NCBI GenBank assembly: GCA_050744085.1
Contig: JBOGGU010000015.1
Location: 1 to 55,037, forward strand
Length of the DNA: 55,037 nt
Reading direction: 5' to 3'
Source: JAVKSL01 sp050744085
Lineage (GTDB): Bacteria > Actinomycetota > Acidimicrobiia > Acidimicrobiales > JAJPHD01
Both the position numbers and the translations under genes were made by a program. Shown here piece by piece: positions 40,789-49,616 of the stretch (position 1 is its first letter; the number at the start of each line of letters is the position of its first letter). Under the pieces are notes generated by a model that was given only the letters and a program-made list of their open reading frames with translations, searched no databases and had not been told where the DNA came from.

Positions 40789-41343
40789 ATGCCCACTGAG
40801 TGCCCCGCCGCCGACGGCTCCAGCCCCAAGCTCCAGCGCTTCGACGGCCCGCCCCCGATGTGCATCGACCCCGCAATGACCTACGAGGCTGAGATGGTCA
40901 CCACCAAGGGGACGATGACCTTGTTCCTGGACGCTGCCGGGGCCCCGCTCACCGTCAACAACTTCGTGGTGCTGGCGCGCTATCACTTCTACGACGGGAT
41001 CGTGTTCCACCGGGTCATCCCTGGTTTCATGCTCCAGGGGGGTGACCCCCTCGGCAACGGCACGGGCGGGCCGGGCTACAAGTTCGCAGACGAGCTGCCG
41101 TCTCTGGGTCGCTACGAGGTGGGGTCGCTTGCCATGGCGAACTCGGGGCCCAACACCAACGGGAGCCAATTCTTCGTGGTGAGCGGGGCCGACGGGGTGC
41201 GCCTGCCGCCCAAGTACTCCCTGTTTGGCAAAGTTGTGAAGGGCCTCGACGTCGTGACGGCGATCGAAGCCGTCGGCACCGGCTCCGGAAGGCCCACACA
41301 GTCGGTGAGGATCGAGTCGGTGACCATCACCGAGAAGGCCTGA
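40789..41343 (+). CDS. Cyclophilin-type peptidyl-prolyl isomerase
   Basis: This 184-residue single cyclophilin domain has VTTKGTMTLFLDAAGAPLTV, VVLARYHFYDGIVFHRVIPG, MLQGGDPLGNGTGGPGYKF, and NSGPNTNGSQFFVVSG. It has no signal or membrane segment, so it is cytosolic unlike the gene before it. AAGGAG sits upstream of the ATG. It appears to be a diverged duplicate of its neighbour (gap 45 bp). Cyclophilin residues such as the Arg in FHRVIPG are intact. Confidence 0.93.
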   Translation: MPTECPAADGSSPKLQRFDGPPPMCIDPAMTYEAEMVTTKGTMTLFLDAAGAPLTVNNFVVLARYHFYDGIVFHRVIPGFMLQGGDPLGNGTGGPGYKFADELPSLGRYEVGSLAMANSGPNTNGSQFFVVSGADGVRLPPKYSLFGKVVKGLDVVTAIEAVGTGSGRPTQSVRIESVTITEKA

Positions 41344-41380
41344 CCGACTCGGCTCAGGCGGGTCAGGCGGGCGGCGCGGC

Positions 41381-42115
41381 TCAGGCGGGCGGCTCGGCCA
41401 CCCAGACCGCCGACGCGACCCGTGGCCAGATCCGGGCCTCGGACCCGTCGACGTCGAGCACCATGGCCCCGTCTCGCTCGACCGCCATGACAGTTACCCG
41501 CATGCCGGGCAGAAGCCGGGCGTTGTAGGCAATGTCCAGCACCTCGTGCGCATCGTGCTCCGCCAGCTCGCTGATCCGCTCGACCACTCCGGCGGCGCCA
41601 GGAGCAAGGTCCACGAGCCGTCGCGACGACCGCTGCGGTGCCGGCTCCCCGGGGATGTGGTTGCCGTGCGGGCAGCACGACGGCCGGCCGAGCTGCTCAT
41701 GCAAGCGTTCGAGGGCCTCCTCGGAGATGACCGGCGCGACCCGCTGCGCCTCGTCATCGGCACTCACCCAGTCCAGCCCGAGCGTCATCACGGCCCAGAC
41801 CTCGATGATGCGGTGGCGCCTGACCACGTCCCTGGCGACCCGCTCGCCCTCGGGCGTCAGCTCCAGCTCCTGGTTGGGCCCGTCCTCGAGCAACCCGTCC
41901 CTGACCAGCCGGGCAACCCCCTGGGTGACGGCCGGTGCGGAGATCCCCAGCCAGCTGGCCAGCCGGGCTCGCCGGATGACCTCACCTTCCCCCGCCAGAT
42001 AGTAGGCGGCCTCCAGGTAGCGCAAGTTGGCCGGCGATACGCTCCCAGTCACAGCGGGGTGGGCCTCGGTGATGGGCCCATGCCCAGCGGACTCAGTGGC
42101 TCCGGTAGTTGGCAC
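41381..42115 (-). CDS. DtxR-family metal-dependent repressor
   Basis: The N-terminal winged helix (RYLEAAYYLAGEGEVIRRAR, LASWLGISAPAVTQGVARL, VRDGLLEDG) is followed by the metal-binding dimer domain with RHRIIEVWAVMTLGLDW, EEALERLHEQLGRPSCCPHG and NHIPG, then a C-terminal SH3-like FeoA domain. It would sense Fe(II) or Mn(II). The GTG at 42115 with GGGAG upstream is preferred; a frame from 42163 adds 16 residues. It stands convergent with the cyclophilin genes. Confidence 0.9.
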   Translation of the reverse strand: MPTTGATESAGHGPITEAHPAVTGSVSPANLRYLEAAYYLAGEGEVIRRARLASWLGISAPAVTQGVARLVRDGLLEDGPNQELELTPEGERVARDVVRRHRIIEVWAVMTLGLDWVSADDEAQRVAPVISEEALERLHEQLGRPSCCPHGNHIPGEPAPQRSSRRLVDLAPGAAGVVERISELAEHDAHEVLDIAYNARLLPGMRVTVMAVERDGAMVLDVDGSEARIWPRVASAVWVAEPPA

Positions 42116-42183
42116 CCCCCTATGCTCCCACGCCGCAACGCCCAGGGGAACCGTCAAATGCACCCAGTGCCCCGTTCCGGCCG

Positions 42184-42230
42184 AACTGTGTCAAGTTTAT
42201 ATCCCTATGGCATACAAACTTGACACAGTT
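42184..42230. terminator. 15-bp perfect hairpin between the HAD and dtxR-type genes
   Basis: AACTGTGTCAAGTTT (42184-42198) and its exact complement (42216-42230) form the stem. It continues after one mismatch with TAT/ATA (42200-42202, 42212-42214) and a small loop. It lies after the HAD gene stop and upstream of the repressor start, both minus strand, and is much more AT-rich than its surroundings. Confidence 0.65.
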
Positions 42231-42296
42231 TGCCGGGGCCAGGGTCGGGGCGGTGGGCCGAGGCCGGACGGGGCGGAGGTGTGGCAGCCGGACGGG

Positions 42297-43151
42297 TCAG
42301 GGCTGGGCCAGGGACTCCAACAGCTCGGCCACGCCGTCCTCCGCGTTGGACGGCAGCACCCGCTGCGCGAGCGCCAGCACCTCCGGGCAGGCGTTGGCCA
42401 CGGCCAGTGGCTGGCCCACCCAGGAAAGCATCGGCACGTCGTTGAGGGCGTCGCCCACCCCCACCACCTGCGCCCCGTCGAGGCCCAGCTGGCCGCAAAC
42501 CTTCGCCAGGCCGACCGCCTTGGTCACCCCAGGTGTCCCGATGGTGATCCATCCAGCGCCCGCGGAGGTCACCTCGGCCAAAGCGCCACAGGCTTCGACC
42601 ACCAGCTTCAGGGCCACCTCGCCCGACTCGCCCGACTCGCCCGACTCGCCCGACTCGACCGGCCGGTCAGGGTGGTGGCACAACAGCTTGGTCACGGACG
42701 CCCCGCGGCTGAGGTGAGCCTCCACGTCGGGCGCCAGCTGGCACACGTCAAGCCCCCAGACTCGAGCCTCTGAAGCATCCAACAAGCCGCGCTCCGCGAC
42801 CATCGACTCCACGTTCTCCGAGGCGAACAGGACGCCCGGCAACGCCTCCCGGACGGAGGCAACGACCCGGAGCGCCACCTCGACGGTAAGAGGCGTGTGC
42901 TCGATCACCTCGCCGGCCACCAGGTCGTAGGTCACCGCACCGTTCGCACACACTGCCACCGGCCCCATGCCGGCTTCGGCGGCGATCGCCAGCGTCGCCC
43001 ACGGCGCCCGCGCAGTGACCGGGATGACCTCGATACCGCGTGACCTGGCCAGGCGCACGGCTGCCGCCGCCCGTGGCGACACCCTCCCGTCAGGGCCCAG
43101 GAAGGTCCCGTCCAAGTCGGTGGCCACCAATCGAACGGCGCACTGGCTCAC
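42297..43151 (-). CDS. HAD-superfamily Cof-type phosphatase with an ESG repeat
   Basis: The catalytic motif is TDLDGTFLG (Asp12, Asp14). A Cof-type cap follows, then the Lys in GVTKAVGLAKV and GDALNDVPML, the last acidic motif. Such enzymes dephosphorylate sugar phosphates or FMN-like compounds. In the cap, residues about 165-177 are ESGESGESGESGE, encoded by a 9-bp tandem repeat (about 42621-42660); this looks like a recent expansion in a loop. The length is 284 aa. Confidence 0.9.
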   Translation of the reverse strand: MSQCAVRLVATDLDGTFLGPDGRVSPRAAAAVRLARSRGIEVIPVTARAPWATLAIAAEAGMGPVAVCANGAVTYDLVAGEVIEHTPLTVEVALRVVASVREALPGVLFASENVESMVAERGLLDASEARVWGLDVCQLAPDVEAHLSRGASVTKLLCHHPDRPVESGESGESGESGEVALKLVVEACGALAEVTSAGAGWITIGTPGVTKAVGLAKVCGQLGLDGAQVVGVGDALNDVPMLSWVGQPLAVANACPEVLALAQRVLPSNAEDGVAELLESLAQP

Positions 43152-43161
43152 CCGACCGAAG

Positions 43162-44307
43162 CTACTTGGCCGACCCGAGGGCGCCGAAAGGAGGCGCCGA
43201 AGCCGAGGCCGGCACCGGGTACTCGCCCATGGTTTTCGAGTTGACGATGGCCAGCGAGTGAGGAGGGCTCAGGTCCACCCCGTCGGGGTCGTAGAGGTAG
43301 CCGGGGCCCGCCCCGTGGACCCCGGTGTGGCCGTACTGCCAGACCACCTTGTCGGTGTGGGGGTCGATGACTATCACCCTGTGGTTGAAGTCGTCGTTGC
43401 ACAGCACGTCCCCGTTAGGCAGCGGAAGGCACAATGACGGCTTGTTCATCGCCGCGGCCCCGGTCGGCTTGTAGCGCCACAGGACCTGCCCGGTCCGGTT
43501 GAACTCCACAACCTGGCCAGGATTGGAGTAGTCAGCGGTCAGGTACACCCCTGGGCTCACCTCGTTGGTGTCGGAGGGGTAGTTGACCCCCGGCGGGTTG
43601 GTCGAGAAGGTCACCTTTCCGCCGAGGGTGAGGCCGTCGACCCAGTCGCCGTTGATCTCGGTGATCAGGTAGTTGCCGTTGAGCATGGGGAAGGCGCCGT
43701 TGGGGCTGCCCCAGCGCTGTGGCGGGGCGTGCTGGCAGGCATTGGTGGTCATCCCGTAGACGTGGAGCGGCGTGTGGAGGGGGGGGCGCAGGACGAGGAT
43801 CCGGCAGTTCTTGATGTCGGCGGTGATGATGTCCCCGTCGGGCATCATGATGGCGTCGTCGGGGTTGAAGAGATGGTTGGGCCCCGAGCCGGAGACCCCA
43901 GGGGTGCCGTACTGCCACACGATGCGGTGCTGGGCGATGCTCACCAGGCTGATCACGAAGTCGTCCTCTTGGGTGACCAGGATGTCCTTGCCGTTGGGAG
44001 TGAAGAACGCGTCGTCGGGGACCAGGAATGTCTGCCCCCGCGCCAGGTCCCCGACCTGGGGGAACTCCCAGGTGACGTTGCCCTGCGGGCTCACGAGCAG
44101 GAGCCTGTTGTTGAGGTGGTCCGCGATCAGGACCTGGCCGGGGAGCACCGACGGGTCCGAGCCCGGCGCCAGGTTGGGGCACGGGCAGCCACCGCCTGCC
44201 AACGGGGTGGCGGTCATCGAGGGGGACGGGCCGGGGGCCGGGGTGGCTGACACGGTGCAGCCGGCCAACAGCCCGACGAGCACCAGGGCGAGTAGACAGC
44301 GACGCAC
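43162..44307 (-). CDS. Lipoprotein with an NHL/arylsulfotransferase-like beta-propeller
   Basis: The signal ends in a lipobox (LLAGC), so the protein should be anchored to the outer membrane face. The mature part has about six repeats of the type VLIADHLNNRLLLVSPQGNV, WQYGTPGVSGSGPNHLFNPD and VIVIDPHTDKVVWQYGHTG, a propeller. The pattern resembles arylsulfotransferase-like or NHL proteins, without visible catalytic residues that I can name. It is head-to-head with a second propeller lipoprotein. Confidence 0.8.
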   Translation of the reverse strand: MRRCLLALVLVGLLAGCTVSATPAPGPSPSMTATPLAGGGCPCPNLAPGSDPSVLPGQVLIADHLNNRLLLVSPQGNVTWEFPQVGDLARGQTFLVPDDAFFTPNGKDILVTQEDDFVISLVSIAQHRIVWQYGTPGVSGSGPNHLFNPDDAIMMPDGDIITADIKNCRILVLRPPLHTPLHVYGMTTNACQHAPPQRWGSPNGAFPMLNGNYLITEINGDWVDGLTLGGKVTFSTNPPGVNYPSDTNEVSPGVYLTADYSNPGQVVEFNRTGQVLWRYKPTGAAAMNKPSLCLPLPNGDVLCNDDFNHRVIVIDPHTDKVVWQYGHTGVHGAGPGYLYDPDGVDLSPPHSLAIVNSKTMGEYPVPASASAPPFGALGSAK

Positions 44308-44400
44308 CGCCCGAGACTACGCCGGCTGCCATCCGAGGGCGCCGCCACCCTCAGCGCACCCCAAGCTTTGGAGGAATATGCTCGGTGCCACCGCAGCGCC

Positions 44401-45411
44401 ATGCCCACTCACCCCCCGCGCCCCCGATGGGCCAGCCCCTCTCTCCTCCCCCTCGCCCTTGTAGCGGCCCTTGCCACCTCCTGCGGAGCTGGTCCCAAAC
44501 CCACTCCGCAGACCACAGCTCCAACCCGGCCGCCCGCCCAGCGCCCGCGGACGGTCACCGCCACCCTGGAGCCGTGGCACCTGCCCGCCCCAGTCTCGCG
44601 TGAGGTCGTGCTGGCGGCGGGGACGGACCTTCTCGTGCTGGGCGGGCTGGACGCTTCGGGCACGTCCGTCGCCACGGTGAGCTGCGCCAACCCCGCAACG
44701 GGCGCCGTTCGCCAGGTTGCCTCGCTCGACCAGCCCACCCACGACGCGGGGGGGGCCGTGCTGGGAAGCAAGGACCTGGTGGTCGGCGGCGGGGCAACCG
44801 GGGTTTTCGACTCCGTACAGGCCTACCGGGGCGGGTGCGCGCAGGCTGGCGGGGCGACGACCCTGAGCGGGGCACTTCCGCGGCCCAGGGCTGACCTCTC
44901 GGTTGCCCAGGGCGGCGGCACTGCCTACGTTGCCGGTGGCTACGACGGCAAGACCCTGGACCCCGCAGTGCTGGCGACCACCGACGGGGCCAGCTTCCGC
45001 ACCGTCGGCCAGCTCCCGACGCCGGTCCGCTACGCAGCCGTCGCCGTCGTGGGGCCGTATCTTTACGTGATCGGCGGCAAGACCTCCTCGGGCAGCGACA
45101 CCGCCGCCATCCAGCGCATGGACACCGCCACCGGGACCACCACTGTCGTCGGCCAGCTCCCGGCGCCAGTGGACGGCGCCGAGGCAGTGGTCCTCGGCGG
45201 CGAGATCTGGGTGCTCGGGGGGATCGTCGGCGGGCACCCCACCAACGACATCGTGTCGGTGGACCCGACCACCCACGCCGTCTCCCTCGCCGGGCACCTG
45301 CCAGAGGCGGTGGCCAACGCCGGGGCAACCGTCGCCGGCGGGATCGGCTGGCTCGCCGGCGGGGAGGGGCCGCAGGCACTGGACGCCGTGGTGAGGGTCG
45401 CTGTCAGCTAG
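44401..45411 (+). CDS. Kelch-like beta-propeller lipoprotein
   Basis: An N-terminal signal with a lipobox-like ATSCG is followed by Pro/Thr-rich sequence. About five to six Kelch-type blades follow, with repeated LVLGGLDASG, AYVAGGYDGKT, LYVIGGKTSSG and IWVLGGIVGGH. It is probably a surface sensor or adhesin scaffold; no catalytic motif is seen. It is divergent from the other propeller lipoprotein at 43162-44307 (gap 93 bp), suggesting co-regulation. Confidence 0.82.
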   Translation: MPTHPPRPRWASPSLLPLALVAALATSCGAGPKPTPQTTAPTRPPAQRPRTVTATLEPWHLPAPVSREVVLAAGTDLLVLGGLDASGTSVATVSCANPATGAVRQVASLDQPTHDAGGAVLGSKDLVVGGGATGVFDSVQAYRGGCAQAGGATTLSGALPRPRADLSVAQGGGTAYVAGGYDGKTLDPAVLATTDGASFRTVGQLPTPVRYAAVAVVGPYLYVIGGKTSSGSDTAAIQRMDTATGTTTVVGQLPAPVDGAEAVVLGGEIWVLGGIVGGHPTNDIVSVDPTTHAVSLAGHLPEAVANAGATVAGGIGWLAGGEGPQALDAVVRVAVS

Positions 45412-45460
45412 AGCTGGTCGTGGGTGGGCCGCCGAGGTTCGCAGCACTCGGCTGTATTAC

Positions 45461-45576
45461 TAGTGCTGCTGAGCGGGAAAGCCGTGTGTGTCGCTCGTAG
45501 AGTCTAGTCTTGATGACTCTGGACAGGTTCAGTACAGTTGGACAGACACACACGGCTTTCCCGCGGCGCAGCACTA
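45461..45576. mobile_element. MITE-like palindromic element, copy 1
   Basis: This 116-bp element is bounded by TA at both ends. Terminal inverted repeats of 30 bp (45463-45492 and 45545-45574) match at 27 positions; both begin GTGCTGC and share GGGAAAGCCGTGTGTGTC. The right-hand TA forms part of the TAG stop of the nitroreductase gene (45574-45576). There is no ORF inside. TA duplication with long inverted repeats fits a non-autonomous relative of an IS630/Tc1-type transposon. A partial end (GCAGCACT, 45441-45448) lies just to its left. Confidence 0.75.
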
Positions 45577-46164
45577 CCAATGGCCCCGGTGAACGACCTC
45601 TTCGAGGGAGCGGCGGCCGCGGCGCAGCGACGGGGACGGTCGGTCCGGGGCAGGGTAGCCGATGGTCACCGCCCCGATCGGCGTGTGGGTGTGCGGGACC
45701 CCGAAGGCCTCCCGGAACGCGTCCACCCGCTCGGCCGGGATGCCGAAGAAGCACGCGCCCAGCCCCGCGTCCACCGCGCTGAGCAGCATGAGCAAGGTGG
45801 CGAAGCCGGTGTCGACGTGCCAGTAGGGGATCGGCCAGCGTTGGGTGGCCCCTGCCTTGTCGGCCTCGGCGTAGCGCTCGACGTAGGCCGACTCGCACGA
45901 CAGGGGGACGATCACGAGCGGCGCCCCGCGCATACCCGCAGACCACTGGCTGACCGCCTGGCCAGGCGGGGTAGCGGCGTCCCAGAAGGCCTCACGCTCG
46001 GCGGCCGACTCGCACACCAGGAATGCCCACCCCTGGGCGAACCCTGCGCTCGGCGCCCGGATGGCGTTGGCGAGGATGTGCTCGGTGGCCTCGGGGGGGA
46101 CTGGCCGGGCAGGGTCGTAGTTGCGGACCATCCGCCGCCTGCGCACCGCGTCAGAGAGCTCCAC
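45574..46164 (-). CDS. Nitroreductase-family FMN oxidoreductase
   Basis: The core shows VELSDAVRRRRMVRNYDPAR, ILANAIRAPSAGFAQGW, WHVDTGFATLLMLLSAVDAG and LGACFFGIPAERV, typical of FMN-dependent nitroreductases. From the GTG at 46164 it has 196 residues. It begins 1 bp after the stop of the upstream DedA gene. Its TAG stop is contributed by the MITE-like element, so the last residues (HRGHW) may not be the ancestral end. Confidence 0.88.
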   Translation of the reverse strand: MELSDAVRRRRMVRNYDPARPVPPEATEHILANAIRAPSAGFAQGWAFLVCESAAEREAFWDAATPPGQAVSQWSAGMRGAPLVIVPLSCESAYVERYAEADKAGATQRWPIPYWHVDTGFATLLMLLSAVDAGLGACFFGIPAERVDAFREAFGVPHTHTPIGAVTIGYPAPDRPSPSLRRGRRSLEEVVHRGHW

Positions 46165-46165
46165 C

Positions 46166-46822
46166 TCAGGTCTCGGTTGGCTCCACGCTGGCCTTGGCCC
46201 GTTCGTGGCGCCACTTCCAGACCCGGCGGCCCACGTAGGCGACGAACACCACCCCCACCACGATGACCAGGTAGATCTCGTAGCGCACGATCTGGGGGTA
46301 GATGGTGTTGATGTTGTTACCAGCCGCGTAGCCCACCCCGGTCCACAGCCCGACCCAGAGCGCAGCACCCAACGAGTTGAAGACGAGGAAGCTCGACCAG
46401 CGCATCTCGGAGATGCCGGCGAGGATGCCGTTCACCTGGCGCAGGCCCTCGATGAACCGGGCCACCACCACAACCTTGCCGCCGTGGCGGGAGAAGAACT
46501 CCTCGGCCTTCTCCAACCGGGAGGGGGTCAGGAAGATGTACCTGCCCCAGCGCAGGACCAGCTCCCGCCCACCAAAGTGGCCGATGGCAAAGCCGATGTT
46601 GTCGCCGATAACCGCAGCGAAGAAGGCGACCACCGCCACGGCCACCACGTTCAGCCGCCCTGCTCCCGCGTACACGGCCGCCGCGATCAGGGTGGACTCA
46701 CCGGGCACCGGTACGCCGAAATCCTCCAGCAGCACCAGGCCTCCGACCGCAAGGTAGCCATAGTGCTCCAGGACCGGGGCGAACGTGCGGAAGATTCCGG
46801 GTAGTTGCGGGGGGGGGCTCAC
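46166..46822 (-). CDS. DedA-family membrane protein
   Basis: The 218-residue protein has about five membrane segments and the family motifs LLEDFGVPVPGESTLIAAAV, GDNIGFAIGHFGGRE and FSRHGGKVVVVARFIEGLRQ with the key Arg, then LGAALWVGLWTGVGYAAGN. DedA proteins act in membrane lipid recycling (undecaprenyl phosphate or phospholipid scrambling) and proton-motive-force homeostasis. It is coupled to the nitroreductase downstream. Confidence 0.92.
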   Translation of the reverse strand: MSPPPQLPGIFRTFAPVLEHYGYLAVGGLVLLEDFGVPVPGESTLIAAAVYAGAGRLNVVAVAVVAFFAAVIGDNIGFAIGHFGGRELVLRWGRYIFLTPSRLEKAEEFFSRHGGKVVVVARFIEGLRQVNGILAGISEMRWSSFLVFNSLGAALWVGLWTGVGYAAGNNINTIYPQIVRYEIYLVIVVGVVFVAYVGRRVWKWRHERAKASVEPTET

Positions 46823-46950
46823 TGACTCCTCTTCGCTGGTGGTCGACAGGCTAACCGCGGTGCCCGAGAACCCTCCGTCGTATGGATTCGTTAACCCCGT
46901 CTTGGGTATCCGGCCATATTGGCTTTACCTCGGCGTGGGATACTCGACAC

Positions 46951-47382
46951 ATGGTGATGAGAGCCGCCGGGGGCGCCGTGTGGAGATGGAGGCAGGACGG
47001 CGCCGTGGAGGTCGTGCTGGTCCACCGACCAGGCCACGACGACTGGGCGCTTCCGAAGGGCAAGGCGGAGGGGGACGAGGACGACCTCGCCTGCGCGCTG
47101 CGGGAGGTGGAGGAAGAGACGGCAGTGCTTGGCCGGGCCGGCCCGGAGCTGCCAACTGTGCGCTACCTGGATCGGGACGGGCGTGAGAAGGTCGTGCGCT
47201 ACTGGGCGATGGAGCCGGAGCAGGTGCGGGCTCACGAGGCCGACGACGAGATCGACCAGGTCGAATGGCTGATCCTGGCCGACGCGCGGGAGCGGATGAC
47301 CTACGGGGCCGACGGGGTGGTGCTGGACGGGCTCGAGTCCTGGCTCGCCGGGCGGCCATCGGACGGGGCGTCTCGGGCCTGA
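46951..47382 (+). CDS. Nudix hydrolase
   Basis: The Nudix box runs from G37 to V59 (GKAEGDEDD, then REVEEET), with the conserved Glu residues intact. GGAVWRWRQDGAVEVVLVHR precedes it. Closest in style are actinobacterial MutT1-like or diadenosine-polyphosphate hydrolases, without the phosphatase domain. The ATG at 46951 is used rather than the 23-codon upstream extension. The last 82 bp overlap the convergent transporter gene. Confidence 0.9.
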   Translation: MVMRAAGGAVWRWRQDGAVEVVLVHRPGHDDWALPKGKAEGDEDDLACALREVEEETAVLGRAGPELPTVRYLDRDGREKVVRYWAMEPEQVRAHEADDEIDQVEWLILADARERMTYGADGVVLDGLESWLAGRPSDGASRA

Positions 47383-49559
47383 CCTGGCAGGGCGGGGGCC
47401 GGCGGGGTGTCCGGGCCCTGATCCGGAGGGGCGGGGGCCGGCGGGGTGTCCGGGCCCTGATCGGGGCCCCCGGTCACCAGTTGCCTGACCGTCTCGCCGT
47501 CGCCGATGCGGGTGAGCGCTCCCACCTGGTCGCCGACCTCCAGGACAGTCCCCCCCCTCGGCAAGACGAGCTGCGATCCCCTCTGCAGGGTCATGACGAT
47601 TGTTCCCTCCGGCAACCCGGCGTCGGCCAGGCTGACGCCGGCGAGCGGGGAGCCCGAACCCACCTTGGCGTCCACCACTGAGGTGTCCTTCGAGACGCTG
47701 CTGAGCTGGCGGAGCGCATTTGCCAAGCCGTCGCGGTAGCTGCGGACCACGGCGGAGGTGGGCAGGACCCCCACCACCCGGCGGCCGGCTCCGAGCACTG
47801 GCACCCAGTTGTTGCGCGAGTTCAGCAGGGCCTCCAGGGCAGAGTCCAGGCCCTGGTCGACCATCGCGGCCGGGGCCGCGGGATCGGCAAGGCGCCCCAG
47901 CTCCGTGGTCGGGTCGGCTGCCTCGAGCCGGCTGAGCCTGGCGGTCCCGATGTACGCCCCTGCCTGGTCTACTACCGGCGCGCCCGGTAGGCCGTCACGA
48001 CGAAGCTTGTCAGCCGCATCCCCCGCCTCGTTGCGGGCGTCGAAGATCACGCGGGGCCGAGTCATCACGTCGCTCACCCGGAGCGCGCCCAGCAGGGGCA
48101 TCCCCACCCGGAGGCGGTGGGCCGGCGAGTCCGCGCGGCTGGGCAGCTGGCTACGGTAGATCGTGTCGTCAGCCGCGCGGACGATGAGCGTCGCCAGGCC
48201 CACCGCCAGCATGGCCGGGGCGAGAACCGCCAGGGATCCGGTCATTTCGGCCACCAGCACCATCACCGCCACCGGGGCACGGGAGATGCTCCCGAAGCAC
48301 GCCATCATGCCGACTATCACGAACGGCGCCGGGCCAGGGGGTATGCCGGGGGCGATGGGTACGAGCAGACGCCAGATCGCCGCACCGGTGAAGGCACCGA
48401 TCACCAGGCCCGGGCCGAAGATCCCACCCGAGCCCCCCGAGCCTATCGACAGCGATGTTGCGAGGATCTTTGCCAGGGGCAGCACCAGCACGATCCACAG
48501 CGGCAGGCCCAGGAGCTGGTGCCCGAGACCCCGCTGTATCCATCCGTAGCCAGTCCCGAGGACCTGGGGGACCGCCAGCGCCAGCCCACCCACCAGCAAG
48601 CCTCCCAGCGCGGGGCGGAGCATCCTGGCGCCAGGCAGGCGCTCGAAGAGGGCGGCAATCCCGTAGAACGAGCGGGAGTATGCCAGGCCCACCAGTCCAG
48701 CGACGATGCCGATGAGGGCGAACCAACCGAGGGCTGCGGGGTCCTTGAATTGATAGCCGGCCGCTGCGAAGCCGAAGAGCGGCTTGAAGCCCTCGAAGCC
48801 AGAGAACACCGCGTAGCCCACCACGGACGCGACAAACCCGGGAAGGATCGCCTCCACCTCGTAGTCGTCACGGTAGATGATCTCCGCCGACAGGAGCGCC
48901 CCTCCCAGGGGTGCCCCGAAGATCGACCCGATCCCCGACCCAATCCCCACGGCCACCGCGATGCGCCCGTCGGCGGGGCTCAGGTCCAACACCCTGGCCA
49001 GGAACGAGCCGAACCCGGCGCTGATCTGCGCGGTCGGTCCCTCCCGGCCACCCGAGCCACCCGAGCCGATGGTGATGGCCGATGCCACGATCTTGACCAG
49101 CACCGCTCGGAGACGCACTCCCCTCGGGTTCTCGTGCACCGCGGAGATCGCCGCGTCGGTGCCGTGGCCCTCCGCCTCGGGAGCCAGGGAGAAGACCAAC
49201 AACCCTGAGACCAGGCCGCCGGCGCCCACAATGAGGGGGATCACCCAGGGCCGAGCGAAGCCCGCGGAGCCAGCGAGCAGGCCCTCGCCCGCCGAGGTGG
49301 GCACCTGGTAGCCGGCCAGGTCGCGCAGGAACAGATGGGTGGCGAGGACGAGAGCGCTGTAGAACGCAACGGCGCCAAGCCCCGCGATCACCCCCAGCGC
49401 CGCGCCGATCAGCAGCCACTTGCGCAGGTAGGTGGTGGAGCGCAAACGCCCCGAGGCTGCTACGCCGAGCGAGCGAAGCCGGGCCCGCAGGTTGGGGGGC
49501 AGCGCCAAGCGCTCAGCAAGGGCCAGCTCGGCGGGGGTGTCCTCGGGTGCCCGCCTCAC
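47301..49559 (-). CDS. ClC-family chloride channel/antiporter with CBS and TrkA-C-like domains
   Basis: The ClC core has the selectivity motifs GSGGSGGREGP (Glu gate at 173), GSGIGS and GSGGSGGIFGP. The region after about 500 has CBS-like sequence (VSDVMTRPRVIFDARNEAGD), then a TrkA-C-like domain (LAGVSLADAGLPEGTIVMTL, GDQVGALTRIGD). Such tails let nucleotides gate transport. The last about 50 residues include two 13-residue DQGPDTPPAPAPP repeats and overlap the Nudix gene by 82 bp on the other strand. The length of 752 aa is long but plausible. Confidence 0.92.
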   Translation of the reverse strand: MRRAPEDTPAELALAERLALPPNLRARLRSLGVAASGRLRSTTYLRKWLLIGAALGVIAGLGAVAFYSALVLATHLFLRDLAGYQVPTSAGEGLLAGSAGFARPWVIPLIVGAGGLVSGLLVFSLAPEAEGHGTDAAISAVHENPRGVRLRAVLVKIVASAITIGSGGSGGREGPTAQISAGFGSFLARVLDLSPADGRIAVAVGIGSGIGSIFGAPLGGALLSAEIIYRDDYEVEAILPGFVASVVGYAVFSGFEGFKPLFGFAAAGYQFKDPAALGWFALIGIVAGLVGLAYSRSFYGIAALFERLPGARMLRPALGGLLVGGLALAVPQVLGTGYGWIQRGLGHQLLGLPLWIVLVLPLAKILATSLSIGSGGSGGIFGPGLVIGAFTGAAIWRLLVPIAPGIPPGPAPFVIVGMMACFGSISRAPVAVMVLVAEMTGSLAVLAPAMLAVGLATLIVRAADDTIYRSQLPSRADSPAHRLRVGMPLLGALRVSDVMTRPRVIFDARNEAGDAADKLRRDGLPGAPVVDQAGAYIGTARLSRLEAADPTTELGRLADPAAPAAMVDQGLDSALEALLNSRNNWVPVLGAGRRVVGVLPTSAVVRSYRDGLANALRQLSSVSKDTSVVDAKVGSGSPLAGVSLADAGLPEGTIVMTLQRGSQLVLPRGGTVLEVGDQVGALTRIGDGETVRQLVTGGPDQGPDTPPAPAPPDQGPDTPPAPALPGQARDAPSDGRPASQDSSPSSTTPSAP
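47391..47463. repeat. Two copies of a 39-bp repeat in the ClC gene tail
   Basis: The same sequence starts at 47391 and at 47430, a 39-bp period (13 codons in the ClC frame). It lies directly beyond the Nudix stop (47382). Copy-number change would lengthen the transporter tail in frame. Confidence 0.8.
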
Positions 49560-49616
49560 CGCTCAGGCACCCTGCTCAAAGCGCAACCTTCCTGGGGCAA
49601 CAGCTCGGCGCCCTGC

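Noticed and set aside
42621..42660. CRISPR-like short repeats
   Set aside because: Contiguous 9-bp units without spacers inside a coding frame (ESG repeat); no cas genes anywhere in the window.
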